A stretch of DNA of 64,000 nucleotides from Pontibacter amylolyticus (GTDB lineage Bacteria; Bacteroidota; Bacteroidia; Cytophagales; Hymenobacteraceae). The notes below the pieces were generated by a model. The model did not search any database. It had not been told where the DNA came from and saw only the letters and a program-made list of their open reading frames with translations. Location: positions 1-64,000 of the forward strand of contig NZ_BMFP01000006.1 of NCBI RefSeq assembly GCF_014638845.1. Direction: 5' to 3'. The translations under genes were made by a program, and so were the position numbers. Below are positions 27,680 to 35,935 of this stretch, piece after piece; position 1 is the stretch's first letter, and each line of letters starts with the position of its first letter.

Positions 27680-27691
27680 GCAAACGTTTGA
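27680..27691. promoter_or_regulatory. LacI-family operator O1, core CAAACGTTTG
   Basis: GCAAACGTTTGA: a perfect 10-bp palindrome of the classic LacI/GalR type with central CG. The identical core recurs at 28026-28035. Confidence 0.6.
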
Positions 27692-28024
27692 GTAGTTACT
27701 TACGAGCTGAAGTTGAGAGTCAACATGTATTGCATCTTAGATGAGTATTTATTTTCCACCCGTTTTCCACCCGTGCAATCACTCGGATGCCTGTTACAAT
27801 GACTGTAGCTCTGTTTAAAGCTGCTCCTGATCAAGCGTGAGCTTTATTTTCTTCCACCATACACCTTTGCCCTCTCTTTCCCCAGTTTAGTTACGCTGAC
27901 TGCCTGAAGCGTGGTAGAACCAGTGAAAGCGGGATCAAGCGCACGGCTTCAAAGACGGTATAGGTAAGTCTTTGGCAATGCGTGTGCAAACAATGATTTT
28001 GAAAAATCAAAGGCTGGGTATTTT

Positions 28025-28036
28025 GCAAACGTTTGC
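28025..28036. promoter_or_regulatory. LacI-family operator O2, GCAAACGTTTGC
   Basis: Perfect 12-bp palindrome 121 bp upstream of susC and 345 bp from O1. Two spaced operators would allow repression by DNA looping by the adjacent LacI protein. Confidence 0.65.
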
Positions 28037-28097
28037 GTTGCGATTTTGGGGCTAAGGATGGGGGAGGGAATATTATTATTTCTAAATTAAAACATGC

Positions 28098-28109
28098 GTT
28101 ATCGCACAC
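28098..28109 (-). promoter_or_regulatory. GTGTGCGATAAC motif, proximal to susC (inverted)
   Basis: Reverse complement of the motif at 27375-27386, ~50 bp before the susC ATG and next to a TATACTTTG sequence that resembles a Bacteroidota -7 element. Confidence 0.4.
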
Positions 28110-28157
28110 ACTATTATACTTTGACAATCTAACCTGGAACCACTAAGCTCAAAAAGT

Positions 28158-31100
28158 ATGATTGAAAACTACAGAAATGTTGGAGCTCTTCTTCGCAAAA
28201 TTCTCCACCTGCTAAATCGAAGGGATAGAAAGCCTGTCCAGCCGCTGCCACTCTTGGTAACTGTACTATGCTCTCTGTTTGCCTTAAGTCCGTCGTTTGC
28301 GCAAAGCAAGCAGTCCATACGTGGCAAAGTAATAGATGATCGGAATCAGCCGCTCATTGGTCTGACGGTGGTCGTGAAGAACTCTGCCACCGGCACGACT
28401 ACCAACGCTGAGGGTGACTATACGATCACAGCCGCCCCATCTGATGTGCTGGTCTTCTCTTATATAGGATATCAGCCGAAAGAGGTGCCTGTGGGTAGTC
28501 AAACGACGATCAATGTGACAATGGCGACAGATGCCAAAAGTCTTGATGAAGTTGTCGTAGTAGGCTATTCCAGCAGGTCACAGTCAGAGTTGGTAAGCTC
28601 AGTATCAGTGGTGAGCGGAGAGAAGCTACGGGACGTAACCAGTAACAATACAGCTACTATGTTACAGGGAAAAGCTTCCGGTGTGGTGGTGTCGAGTGCC
28701 AGTGGCCAGCCTGGCGAGGCGCCAACAGTACGTATTCGGGGTACAGGTTCTATTTCCGCTGGGGCTGAGCCGCTTTATGTGGTGGATGGCGTGATTGGCG
28801 GAACTGCCAACCCGACAGATATCGAATCGATCACTGTGTTGAAGGATGCCGCTGCTACAGGCCTCTATGGCTCCAGAGCTGCCAACGGTGTGATTGTAAT
28901 TACCACGAAGCGGGGCAAAGCAGGTAAAACGCGGGTGTCTTATAACGGCACCACAGGTGTGAGCCGCCGCACGACCGGTAATTTTGAGGTGATGGACGGT
29001 CAGCAGCTGTTTGACTACACCAGCCGGATGTACCAAAACGACTACACCGGCAAGCGGGACAATCACATTGCGACTCTCAGCAAAACAACACCTAACCCAA
29101 CGGAAGCAGAAATCAATGCTTACCTGGCCTCTAAAAGCTTCCCGACGACTTACGGAGATTACGCAAAAGGTGTCCTGCCTGTCCAACCGGAGAATACGGA
29201 CTGGCTGGATGAAGCTTTCAAAACCGGCATTACCAACAACCATCAGCTCTCCGTGTCAGGCGGTTCGGAAAAGACCAGGTTCTACCTGAGTGGAAACTAC
29301 TTCCAGGAAGAAGGTACGGTAGTGAATACAAGTTATGAGCAGACCAATTTCAGAGCGAACATCACCCATGACATCAACCCGGATGTAACCGTCACGGCAC
29401 GCGTTAATACGCAGTTTTCAACCAGAAGCAATGACCCATCTGGAGCAATCTACCAGTCATTTATCAACATGCCCTGGGACAACCCTTATAACGAGGACGG
29501 TACTATCCGATTTGTAGATGCCAATACGAGTGAGTGGTACGGCCGTGACAGAAGTAATTTCCTGTTCACAAGCCAGTACAATTACAACAAGCGCAGAGGC
29601 CAATCACTGGATGGGGACCTTAAGCTGGAATACAGAATAACAGACTGGCTCTCGTTCTCTACCACCAATAGGTATAGTGTGGGCAATGCACGCTCTGAGT
29701 CTAACAATGATTCGCGTACACCCGGCGGCAAGTCTGTGAACGGCTCCCTGAGCAATTCATATGGCTATAACAACAGCTTCCTGACTTCCAACCTCCTGAC
29801 TACAAGCCAGCAGTTTGGTCTTAACAATGTGCGGGGAATACTGGGGGCTGAGTATCAGTCTAACTTCAACGATGGCATGCATGCTACAGGACAAGGCATT
29901 TTCCCCGGACTGGAAGTACTGGATGCTGTCGCCAAGCCGGTTGCTATCGGCGGCTACAAGTCAGAGAGTAAGTTCATGTCCGGCTTCCTGAACGCGGACT
30001 ACGATTATGACGGCAGGTACTTTGCCACGGTTTCTTATAGGAGGGACGGTTCCTCCCGTTTTGGCCAGGACAAGCGCTTTGGTGATTTCTACTCCATTGG
30101 CGGCGCCTGGTCTGTTTCCAACGAAGATTTCTTCCAGGAGCTAGCCAGTACGGTCCACCTCTTAAAGGTGCGAAGCAGCTATGGTGTGACCGGTAATGCC
30201 AACATCGGCGACTTTGCAGCACTGGATCTCTATCAGTTTAACGTACAGTATGCCAATCAGCCTGGTGGTTTTCCGCGCCGTCTGGTGAACCCGAGCCTGA
30301 CCTGGGAAAAGGCGCACACCTTTGATGTCGGCCTGGAGGTAGGTTTGTATAGCCGGGTGGATCTCACCGTGGACTTCTACAGCAGGACCAACAAAGCCAT
30401 CCTGCAGGATGTGCCGCTTTCCTCTGCCACGGGCTTCTACTGGCAGACGCAGAACATCGGTTCCGTTAGAAACAAAGGGATTGATATAGAGTTAAGCACG
30501 CAGAATCTGACAGGAGAATTTGCCTGGGAAACCGACTTCAACCTGTCTTTTAACCGCAATAAGGTACTGGAACTGTACGGTGGGCAGCCAATTGAACAGG
30601 GCAACCAGCGCATAGCGGTAGGGCAGCCGATTGGCTCCTGGTACATGAGAGACTGGAAAGGCGTGGATCCGGCTACGGGGGCTCCGCTGTGGTTACTGAG
30701 AAAGTATGATGCGGAAGGCAACTTCGCGAAAGACACCGTGACGACTTCTTATAACAGCGCCACACGGGTATACACCGGTACGGCTGTACCTAAATTTTCC
30801 GGAGGTTTCCGCAACACCTTTGCCTATAAAAACTTTACCCTGTCTGCTTTCTTCAATTTTGTATACGGCAACAAGGTGTACAACTATAACCGGGAGCTGT
30901 TTGATGCAGACGGTGCCTACCCAACTTATAACAGTATGGTGCTCCAGAACGGCTGGAGCCGTTGGGAAAAAGAAGGCGACATTGCCACGCATCCGAAAGC
31001 GGTCTTGAACGGCAACTTGGCCTCTAACAAAGTCTCGTCGCGTTACCTGGAGGATGGCAGCTACCTGCGTCTGCGCAACATCACCCTATCCTATAATCTG

Positions 31101-31283
31101 CCGGCCGCCTTTGCTGCTAAGTTGAAGGCAGAAGGGGTGCGGGTGTTTGCCAGCGGTGACAACTTATGGACATTGACCAATTTCTCAGGTATGGACCCGG
31201 AAGTGGATTTGACCACCGGCTCCTCTGTCACAAGATATCCCATCAGCAGGAAGCTCATGATCGGCGTTAACGTTGACTTTTAA
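28158..31283 (+). CDS. SusC/RagA family TonB-dependent transporter (locus 2)
   Basis: 1041 aa. A longer N-terminus with a signal peptide (hydrophobic ~32-48, ending FAQS) precedes a carboxypeptidase-regulatory-like domain (IRGKVIDDRNQPLIGLTVVV), the TonB region (SLDEVVVVGYSSRSQ), the plug (VRIRGTGSISAGAEPLYVVD; VLKDAAATGLYGSRAANGVI) and a barrel ending LMIGVNVDF. Its susD starts 20 bp downstream. No enzyme is encoded with this pair, so the glycan may be handled by the divergent GH109 operon on the other side of lacI. Control by LacI sites upstream is likely. Confidence 0.95.
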   Translation: MIENYRNVGALLRKILHLLNRRDRKPVQPLPLLVTVLCSLFALSPSFAQSKQSIRGKVIDDRNQPLIGLTVVVKNSATGTTTNAEGDYTITAAPSDVLVFSYIGYQPKEVPVGSQTTINVTMATDAKSLDEVVVVGYSSRSQSELVSSVSVVSGEKLRDVTSNNTATMLQGKASGVVVSSASGQPGEAPTVRIRGTGSISAGAEPLYVVDGVIGGTANPTDIESITVLKDAAATGLYGSRAANGVIVITTKRGKAGKTRVSYNGTTGVSRRTTGNFEVMDGQQLFDYTSRMYQNDYTGKRDNHIATLSKTTPNPTEAEINAYLASKSFPTTYGDYAKGVLPVQPENTDWLDEAFKTGITNNHQLSVSGGSEKTRFYLSGNYFQEEGTVVNTSYEQTNFRANITHDINPDVTVTARVNTQFSTRSNDPSGAIYQSFINMPWDNPYNEDGTIRFVDANTSEWYGRDRSNFLFTSQYNYNKRRGQSLDGDLKLEYRITDWLSFSTTNRYSVGNARSESNNDSRTPGGKSVNGSLSNSYGYNNSFLTSNLLTTSQQFGLNNVRGILGAEYQSNFNDGMHATGQGIFPGLEVLDAVAKPVAIGGYKSESKFMSGFLNADYDYDGRYFATVSYRRDGSSRFGQDKRFGDFYSIGGAWSVSNEDFFQELASTVHLLKVRSSYGVTGNANIGDFAALDLYQFNVQYANQPGGFPRRLVNPSLTWEKAHTFDVGLEVGLYSRVDLTVDFYSRTNKAILQDVPLSSATGFYWQTQNIGSVRNKGIDIELSTQNLTGEFAWETDFNLSFNRNKVLELYGGQPIEQGNQRIAVGQPIGSWYMRDWKGVDPATGAPLWLLRKYDAEGNFAKDTVTTSYNSATRVYTGTAVPKFSGGFRNTFAYKNFTLSAFFNFVYGNKVYNYNRELFDADGAYPTYNSMVLQNGWSRWEKEGDIATHPKAVLNGNLASNKVSSRYLEDGSYLRLRNITLSYNLPAAFAAKLKAEGVRVFASGDNLWTLTNFSGMDPEVDLTTGSSVTRYPISRKLMIGVNVDF

Positions 31284-31302
31284 CCCTTAAACCCAATCAG
31301 CC

Positions 31303-32796
31303 ATGAAACTTATTTTTAGAAAATATATTTTCCCAGCTATGCTTAGCACCGTGGTGCTTGCCGGCTGCTCCGATGATCTGGAAGTTAAGCCTTACGATGG
31401 GCTTACGTTTGATCAGACAACCAATACGCCTGAAGGACTCAAAGCTGCCACTATAGGAAACTACAGTTATCTGAAAGACAGTTATTATACCCGCAATTAT
31501 CACATGCTGACTGAGTATGCCAGTGACAACGTGGCGTTGAGCGGTACTACTACGGATCCTTTATTCTACGCCTACAATTACCAGCACCTCACCTCGATGT
31601 CCATTACCACAAACTTCTTCCGGAAGGCTTACCAGGCAATATACGGAACAAATGTGGTGATAGAGAAGCTGAAGGAGGGGCAGTCCGCGGAACTCGACCA
31701 GATACTTGGCGAGAACTACTTCCTACGGGCCATGGTGCACTTTGACCTGGTAAATGTTTTCGGGCGCCCTTATGCGCAGGATCAGGGAGCGTCGTTGGGA
31801 ATCATGATTCGGGACAACACCGATATAAACGATCTGCCTGCCCGCAGCACAGTAAAGCAGACGTATGAATTCATTCTCAAAGACCTGGAGAAGGCGGCGC
31901 AACTGATGGGCAGCACTAAGAATAGCAGCTTTGCCTCCAAAGAGGTAGCCTATGCGCTTCTGTCGAGGGTGCACCTCTTTATGGAGAATAACGAGAAGGC
32001 GATTGAGTATGCGAACATGGTGATCAACTCCAATCGGTATGCCTTGGTAAGCACAGCTGATCTACCCAAGTATTTCTCGTTCGCCAGCGAAAGCAACAAA
32101 GAGACGATCTTTGCAATCAAGCACACCATACAAGATGACAGAGGCTGGGCTTCTCTTGGGTCTATGTATCTGAGCGATGGCATGGGGTACGGTGAAATGT
32201 ATGCCTCAGCCAGTTACCGTGACCTGGTTAATAAATTTCCTGATGACAAGCGAAGAGAGTTTATTGTGCCGGTATACCTGAGAAATGCAGATGGCTCGAT
32301 CAGAACAGGAGCCGATGGCAAACCATTGCTGGCCTCAAGAAACGGTTATGAAAAATACTTCATTACCAAATATTCTTATCAGGAGGGTGTGGTTACGTTG
32401 AGCTCTCCGGTATACCTGCGTCTGGCAGAAATGTACCTGAGCCGCGCGGAGGCCAATGCCAAGCTCGGGAACCATGCAGCTGCGTTGGAGGATGTAAACC
32501 TGATCAGGCAACGGTCTGGCTTATCAGGCGATGCCCTTTTCTCCCCTTCTAACATGATGGGCTATACCAGTGTGTTGGACGTAGTCCTGGATGAGCGCCG
32601 ACTGGAGCTGGCTTGGGAAGCGCATCGAAAGTTTGATGTGTTCCGCAATAATCGCACGATGGTTCGCAACTATCCGGGCACTCATCTGCTTTCTGGGCAA
32701 ACAACCCAAGAAATACCTTATACACATCCACGAGTCGTGTTCTTTATTCCGGAAGAGGAGATCATACTGAATCCTAACCTGGTTCAAAATCCATAG
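31303..32796 (+). CDS. SusD/RagB family lipoprotein (locus 2)
   Basis: 497 aa. Lipobox VVLAGC (C22). SusD features: LRAMVHFDLVNVFGRPYAQD in the TPR half, then LRLAEMYLSRAEANAKLG and LDERRLELAWEAHRKFDVFR, and a C-terminal FFIPEEEIILNPNLVQNP. It is the outer-membrane lid partner of the SusC encoded just upstream. It is the last gene of this short operon; no good intrinsic terminator directly follows the stop. Confidence 0.95.
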   Translation: MKLIFRKYIFPAMLSTVVLAGCSDDLEVKPYDGLTFDQTTNTPEGLKAATIGNYSYLKDSYYTRNYHMLTEYASDNVALSGTTTDPLFYAYNYQHLTSMSITTNFFRKAYQAIYGTNVVIEKLKEGQSAELDQILGENYFLRAMVHFDLVNVFGRPYAQDQGASLGIMIRDNTDINDLPARSTVKQTYEFILKDLEKAAQLMGSTKNSSFASKEVAYALLSRVHLFMENNEKAIEYANMVINSNRYALVSTADLPKYFSFASESNKETIFAIKHTIQDDRGWASLGSMYLSDGMGYGEMYASASYRDLVNKFPDDKRREFIVPVYLRNADGSIRTGADGKPLLASRNGYEKYFITKYSYQEGVVTLSSPVYLRLAEMYLSRAEANAKLGNHAAALEDVNLIRQRSGLSGDALFSPSNMMGYTSVLDVVLDERRLELAWEAHRKFDVFRNNRTMVRNYPGTHLLSGQTTQEIPYTHPRVVFFIPEEEIILNPNLVQNP

Positions 32797-33188
32797 CCTG
32801 GGCGGCGATAAAAGAATCTTTCGTTAAAGCTGCTTCGGACGGAAGATGTGCCTTGTTTAAGACTTTAAGCAGCGGGCAATCTTGTATTTGTATCTGAAAA
32901 ATCAAAACGGGGGTGTTAGAAAGGTCAGAAGGGGTGGCGTGATAAAATAAACTCAGAGACCCTTGACTTACGAAAGCCGCCAGGTTTCTCCTCCTTGGTG
33001 AAGCGTCTCAGCCTGTTTGCGCGAGCATGGTGTTTACTGGCATAGGAAGATTTCCGAGTTGGAGCGATGGAATTGTGGGCGCACGCGATGTAGAAAGGGT
33101 GGGCATTGACACAGCAAAGAGATGGGCGGCACCCTTCATGAGCCTGTCACGCTTTTGAATGCGACTAAGGAACCTTCATCACCACTTA
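32797..33188. other. Gene-free stretch after susD 2
   Basis: I see no ORF with coding character and no family match in either strand. A loose inverted repeat (AGCTGCTT about 32828 with AAGCAGC about 32870) could be a weak stem. The stretch runs into direct repeat copy B. Confidence 0.4.
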
Positions 33189-33258
33189 GTACCCTATCAG
33201 TTAGCAAACAAGCCCTTAAATTAGCGATTTAAGGGCTTGTTTGTTTTTAGCCCTACCT
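33189..33258 (+). repeat. Direct repeat copy B (contains a terminator hairpin)
   Basis: Mate of 19431-19501. The shared part includes TATCAGTTAGCA and the hairpin AAGCCCTTAAAT (33210-33221) / ATTTAAGGGCTT (33227-33238). radC homology on the minus strand stops at its right edge, so the repeat marks a junction. Confidence 0.75.
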
Positions 33259-33664
33259 ATATCCAGCAGTTCCCCGCCAGCCTTCATCTTCCTGGTCAGC
33301 TGCAGGTCGGCCGCGCTGGGGTTGAGGTTGCCCGAGAGGCGGTTGCGGGAGAGGATGATCCCGGGGGCGCAGGCCTTCAGGGCTGCCACGAAGACGAGCT
33401 TGGGATCTACCACGGTGCCGGCCACCCCGCCAGTGGAGAGCTCGTCGACGCCAAGTACCCGGAGGCGCGGTTGAGCAGCAGGACCTTGAACTGCTCGACA
33501 AACTCCAGTTTGCCTATGTCCCAACTGGTTTTGAGCACCTGATAGGAGTCGGCAAAGCAGGTGACCGGCGGTCTTTCGGAGGGTTTTACTCTGTTGCAGT
33601 AGGTGAGCTTGATCTCGGCTGCTCTGGTGAGGGCGGAGGTTTGAACGGTCTTTCCCATAATCAT
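33253..33664 (-). pseudogene. radC: Broken RadC/JAB-domain protein of mobile-element type
   Basis: Read from 33664, the N-terminal half is in one frame (AEIKLTYCNRVKPSERP; VEQFKVLLLNRAS). After a frameshift near 33454 the C-terminal half continues in another (VLGVDELSTGGVAGTVVDPK; LTRKMKAGGELLDIG). The metal-binding H-x-H of the JAB motif (normally HNHPSGN) reads RNRLSGN, so both histidines are lost. The last ~20 residues are missing where direct repeat copy B starts. RadC genes of this short type are common cargo of Bacteroidota mobile elements. The frameshift, lost active site and truncation together make a clear pseudogene. Confidence 0.82.
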
Positions 33665-34158
33665 GATGTTTAAGTGTGAGGAAATGGCTTATGGAGCTTC
33701 GGCGCCGGACTAAAGGCAAGGTGGAGCCAAAGAAAATGCGGAGGGTCCGCCGCCAGGTGAATACCCTTTTTGTTTTGACGACCTTGTCCCTGTGTCCGGA
33801 TCGCAAGGCTACCTTTGCGCCCAAGCAAGTGACTTTGGATCTTGGCTTTGAGCTGGGGGAATGGGGCTTAGCGGGAGGCTGCTACTCATCCGTGGCGGCA
33901 AGGGCAGGAAGGACCGCGCTATGCTACTGTGATAGAAACTACTAGAGAGCCTCAGGTCCTATTGGGGAATATCGTTTGGTCAGGGTATATAGGCGGACAT
34001 ACCTATAATAAACACCATTGGCAATAAGGGGAGGTAGTTGTGCCTACTCATTTCACTTGCTACATGTATCGGTGCAGTAACATCGATTTAACACAAACTT
34101 AACCCACGCGCTCCTGAAATGTTGGTTCCTTTGTACAGGATTAAACGTTACCAGCGTG
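33665..34158. other. Gap before the sigma factor gene
   Basis: A 90-codon ORF (33676-33945) lacks any recognisable motif and has Arg-rich, out-of-frame character; I do not call it. The rest should hold the promoter of the sigma/FecR genes. An inverted repeat TATAGG-N8-CCTATA lies near 34000. Nothing else seen. Confidence 0.4.
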
Positions 34159-34725
34159 ATGACTTCTGAAAGTACTGACCGGCTAAGCATACGAATCACC
34201 CCAGATGAGGCCGCATTTGAGAAGCTATATGGCGAGTACCACCAAAAAGTATACTTCTACTTCCGCAAACAGACCCACTCTGAGTTCATGGCCGAAGAGC
34301 TCGTGCAGCTGACCTTTATCAAACTCTGGCGACACCTGGACCGCCTGTCGGACGAAGTGCCCGTCTCCTCCCAGATCTTCCGGATAGCCCGGACCACGCT
34401 CATCGACACACTGCGAAAAAAAGCAGTGGAGCGCGAAGCCCTGCAACACGCCCAGCTCCCCGGAGAACACACCTATACCGAGAACACCGTGTACGCCCAC
34501 TGCCTTCAGGAAGATATTCAGGCAGCGGTAGAACAGTTGCCACCGATTCGCAAAAAGGTCTTTCAACTCAGCCGTATGCAGGGCCTCTCGTACCAGGATA
34601 TCGCCCGCGAACTTTCCATCTCTACCAAAACCGTGGAAGACCACCTCACCAAAGCTACCAAACAGTTGAAGTTGCTCCTCCGATATAGCCATGTGCTGCT
34701 GTGGACCTGGCTCGGCGCATGTTAA
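34159..34725 (+). CDS. ECF RNA polymerase sigma factor (Bacteroidota SusC/FecR-associated group)
   Basis: 188 aa from ATG 34159 (a GTG lies directly before it). Region 2: FEKLYGEYHQKVYFYFRKQT with AEELVQLTFIKLWRHLDRL. Region 4: QLPPIRKKVFQLSRMQGLSY, QDIARELSISTKTVEDHL. It directs RNA polymerase to promoters of its own locus when released by the FecR-type anti-sigma factor encoded 54 bp downstream. The order sigma - fecR - susC - susD is the standard layout of such glycan loci, so the target is very likely the downstream operon. Confidence 0.92.
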   Translation: MTSESTDRLSIRITPDEAAFEKLYGEYHQKVYFYFRKQTHSEFMAEELVQLTFIKLWRHLDRLSDEVPVSSQIFRIARTTLIDTLRKKAVEREALQHAQLPGEHTYTENTVYAHCLQEDIQAAVEQLPPIRKKVFQLSRMQGLSYQDIARELSISTKTVEDHLTKATKQLKLLLRYSHVLLWTWLGAC

Positions 34726-34779
34726 ATAATTGTTTCCAGCAGGGGACAGGCTGCTGAGGAGCGTATTCACTGTGTTTAG

Positions 34780-35844
34780 ATGCTACAAATGGACCCACAC
34801 CAGCTAGAACGATTTCTGCATAATGATTCCAGCGCCAGCGAAGCCAGGGTGGTGGCCCAGTATCTGGAAGAAAACCCGGCGGCACTCGAGCAACTCCTGC
34901 CGGAAACGGAGTGGGAGCAGTTCGACAGCAAGGGGTGGCTGAAGGAGAAAACATCACAACGGATGTTGCGGCACATACGGCGCGAAGTCGGGTTGAAGGG
35001 CGGAAGGTATGGGGATTTGTATAGGATTGCCGTTGCCGCTTCGCTTGTGTTGGGCCTTTTCCTGGTCGGGCAGCTATCCCTGAACCGTACGGATGCCGGA
35101 AGCTCAGTAGTGATGGCATCCGATGTAACAAAGGATGTATTTGTCATAAAAGTTAACAAATCCTTGAGACCGGTAACTATCCTGTTGGAAGACGGCTCGG
35201 ATGTGGAGCTACTGCCCGGGGCGGAAATCAGCTACCCGCAGCCTTTTGTGCAGGACGACCGGCGCACGGTCTACCTGAAAGGCGAAGCCGTATTCAACGT
35301 AGCCAAAGACAGCCAGCGGCCCTTTACCGTTCAGGCAGGCGGCCTGGCCACTACCGCACTAGGGACTACTTTTAAAGTAAAAGCGCCAGGCGGCAGCAAG
35401 CCGGTGCTGGTGCAGCTGTATACCGGCAAGGTGGTCGTAAAAGCTGTCTCCGAAGCTATGCAGCAAAAGGTAAAAGAAGTCTACCTGAGCCCGGGGCAGC
35501 AACTCGAGCTGGACCCGGAAAATCCGGAAGGGGGCGTTAGCAGCCTCATTACCAGGAAAGAAAGTCCTCAAAAAGTACCTGTCCGGACTGCTGATGAAGT
35601 AGGAAGCATGACTGTGATCGGCGACGTCATTGAGTTCAGCAAACGCCCTTTGCCTGCGGTGCTCAACGAGCTTTCCAGGGTATACGCGCAGGATATCCGC
35701 TACAGGCAGGCCGATATAAACAGGATCAGTTTTACCGGCAGGATCAGCACCACCGATTCGTTGGAGCAGGTGCTGCAGACCATCGCTGTGCTTAACGAGC
35801 TGAAATTGAAAAAGGAGCAGAATAGCTACCGCATCAGAAAATAA
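34780..35844 (+). CDS. FecR-family anti-sigma factor with DUF4974-like C-terminus
   Basis: 354 aa. A cytoplasmic N-terminal sigma-binding part (~1-80) precedes one transmembrane helix (IAVAASLVLGLFLVGQLSL, ~83-101). The periplasmic FecR domain follows (VTILLEDGSDVELLPGAEIS; TVYLKGEAVFNVAKDSQRPF; GTTFKVKAPGG). The last ~75 residues (IEFSKRPLPAVLNELSRVYA...ISTTDSLEQVLQTIAVLNEL) are the DUF4974/STN-like module usual in Bacteroidota FecR proteins. It relays a periplasmic signal from the TonB transporter to the sigma factor. It lies 91 bp before the likely susC start. Confidence 0.92.
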   Translation: MLQMDPHQLERFLHNDSSASEARVVAQYLEENPAALEQLLPETEWEQFDSKGWLKEKTSQRMLRHIRREVGLKGGRYGDLYRIAVAASLVLGLFLVGQLSLNRTDAGSSVVMASDVTKDVFVIKVNKSLRPVTILLEDGSDVELLPGAEISYPQPFVQDDRRTVYLKGEAVFNVAKDSQRPFTVQAGGLATTALGTTFKVKAPGGSKPVLVQLYTGKVVVKAVSEAMQQKVKEVYLSPGQQLELDPENPEGGVSSLITRKESPQKVPVRTADEVGSMTVIGDVIEFSKRPLPAVLNELSRVYAQDIRYRQADINRISFTGRISTTDSLEQVLQTIAVLNELKLKKEQNSYRIRK

Positions 35845-35935
35845 ATCAGAAACATAAAAATTGCTCCGTCTACTGACGGATGAAACGTCCTGGCAACAGG
35901 ACGTAAGGGGAAATCTTTATCCAAACACATACACT

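Noticed and set aside
33676-33945. 90-codon ORF before the sigma factor
   Set aside because: Arg-rich start, no motif, no promoter or coupling; probably non-coding or element debris.
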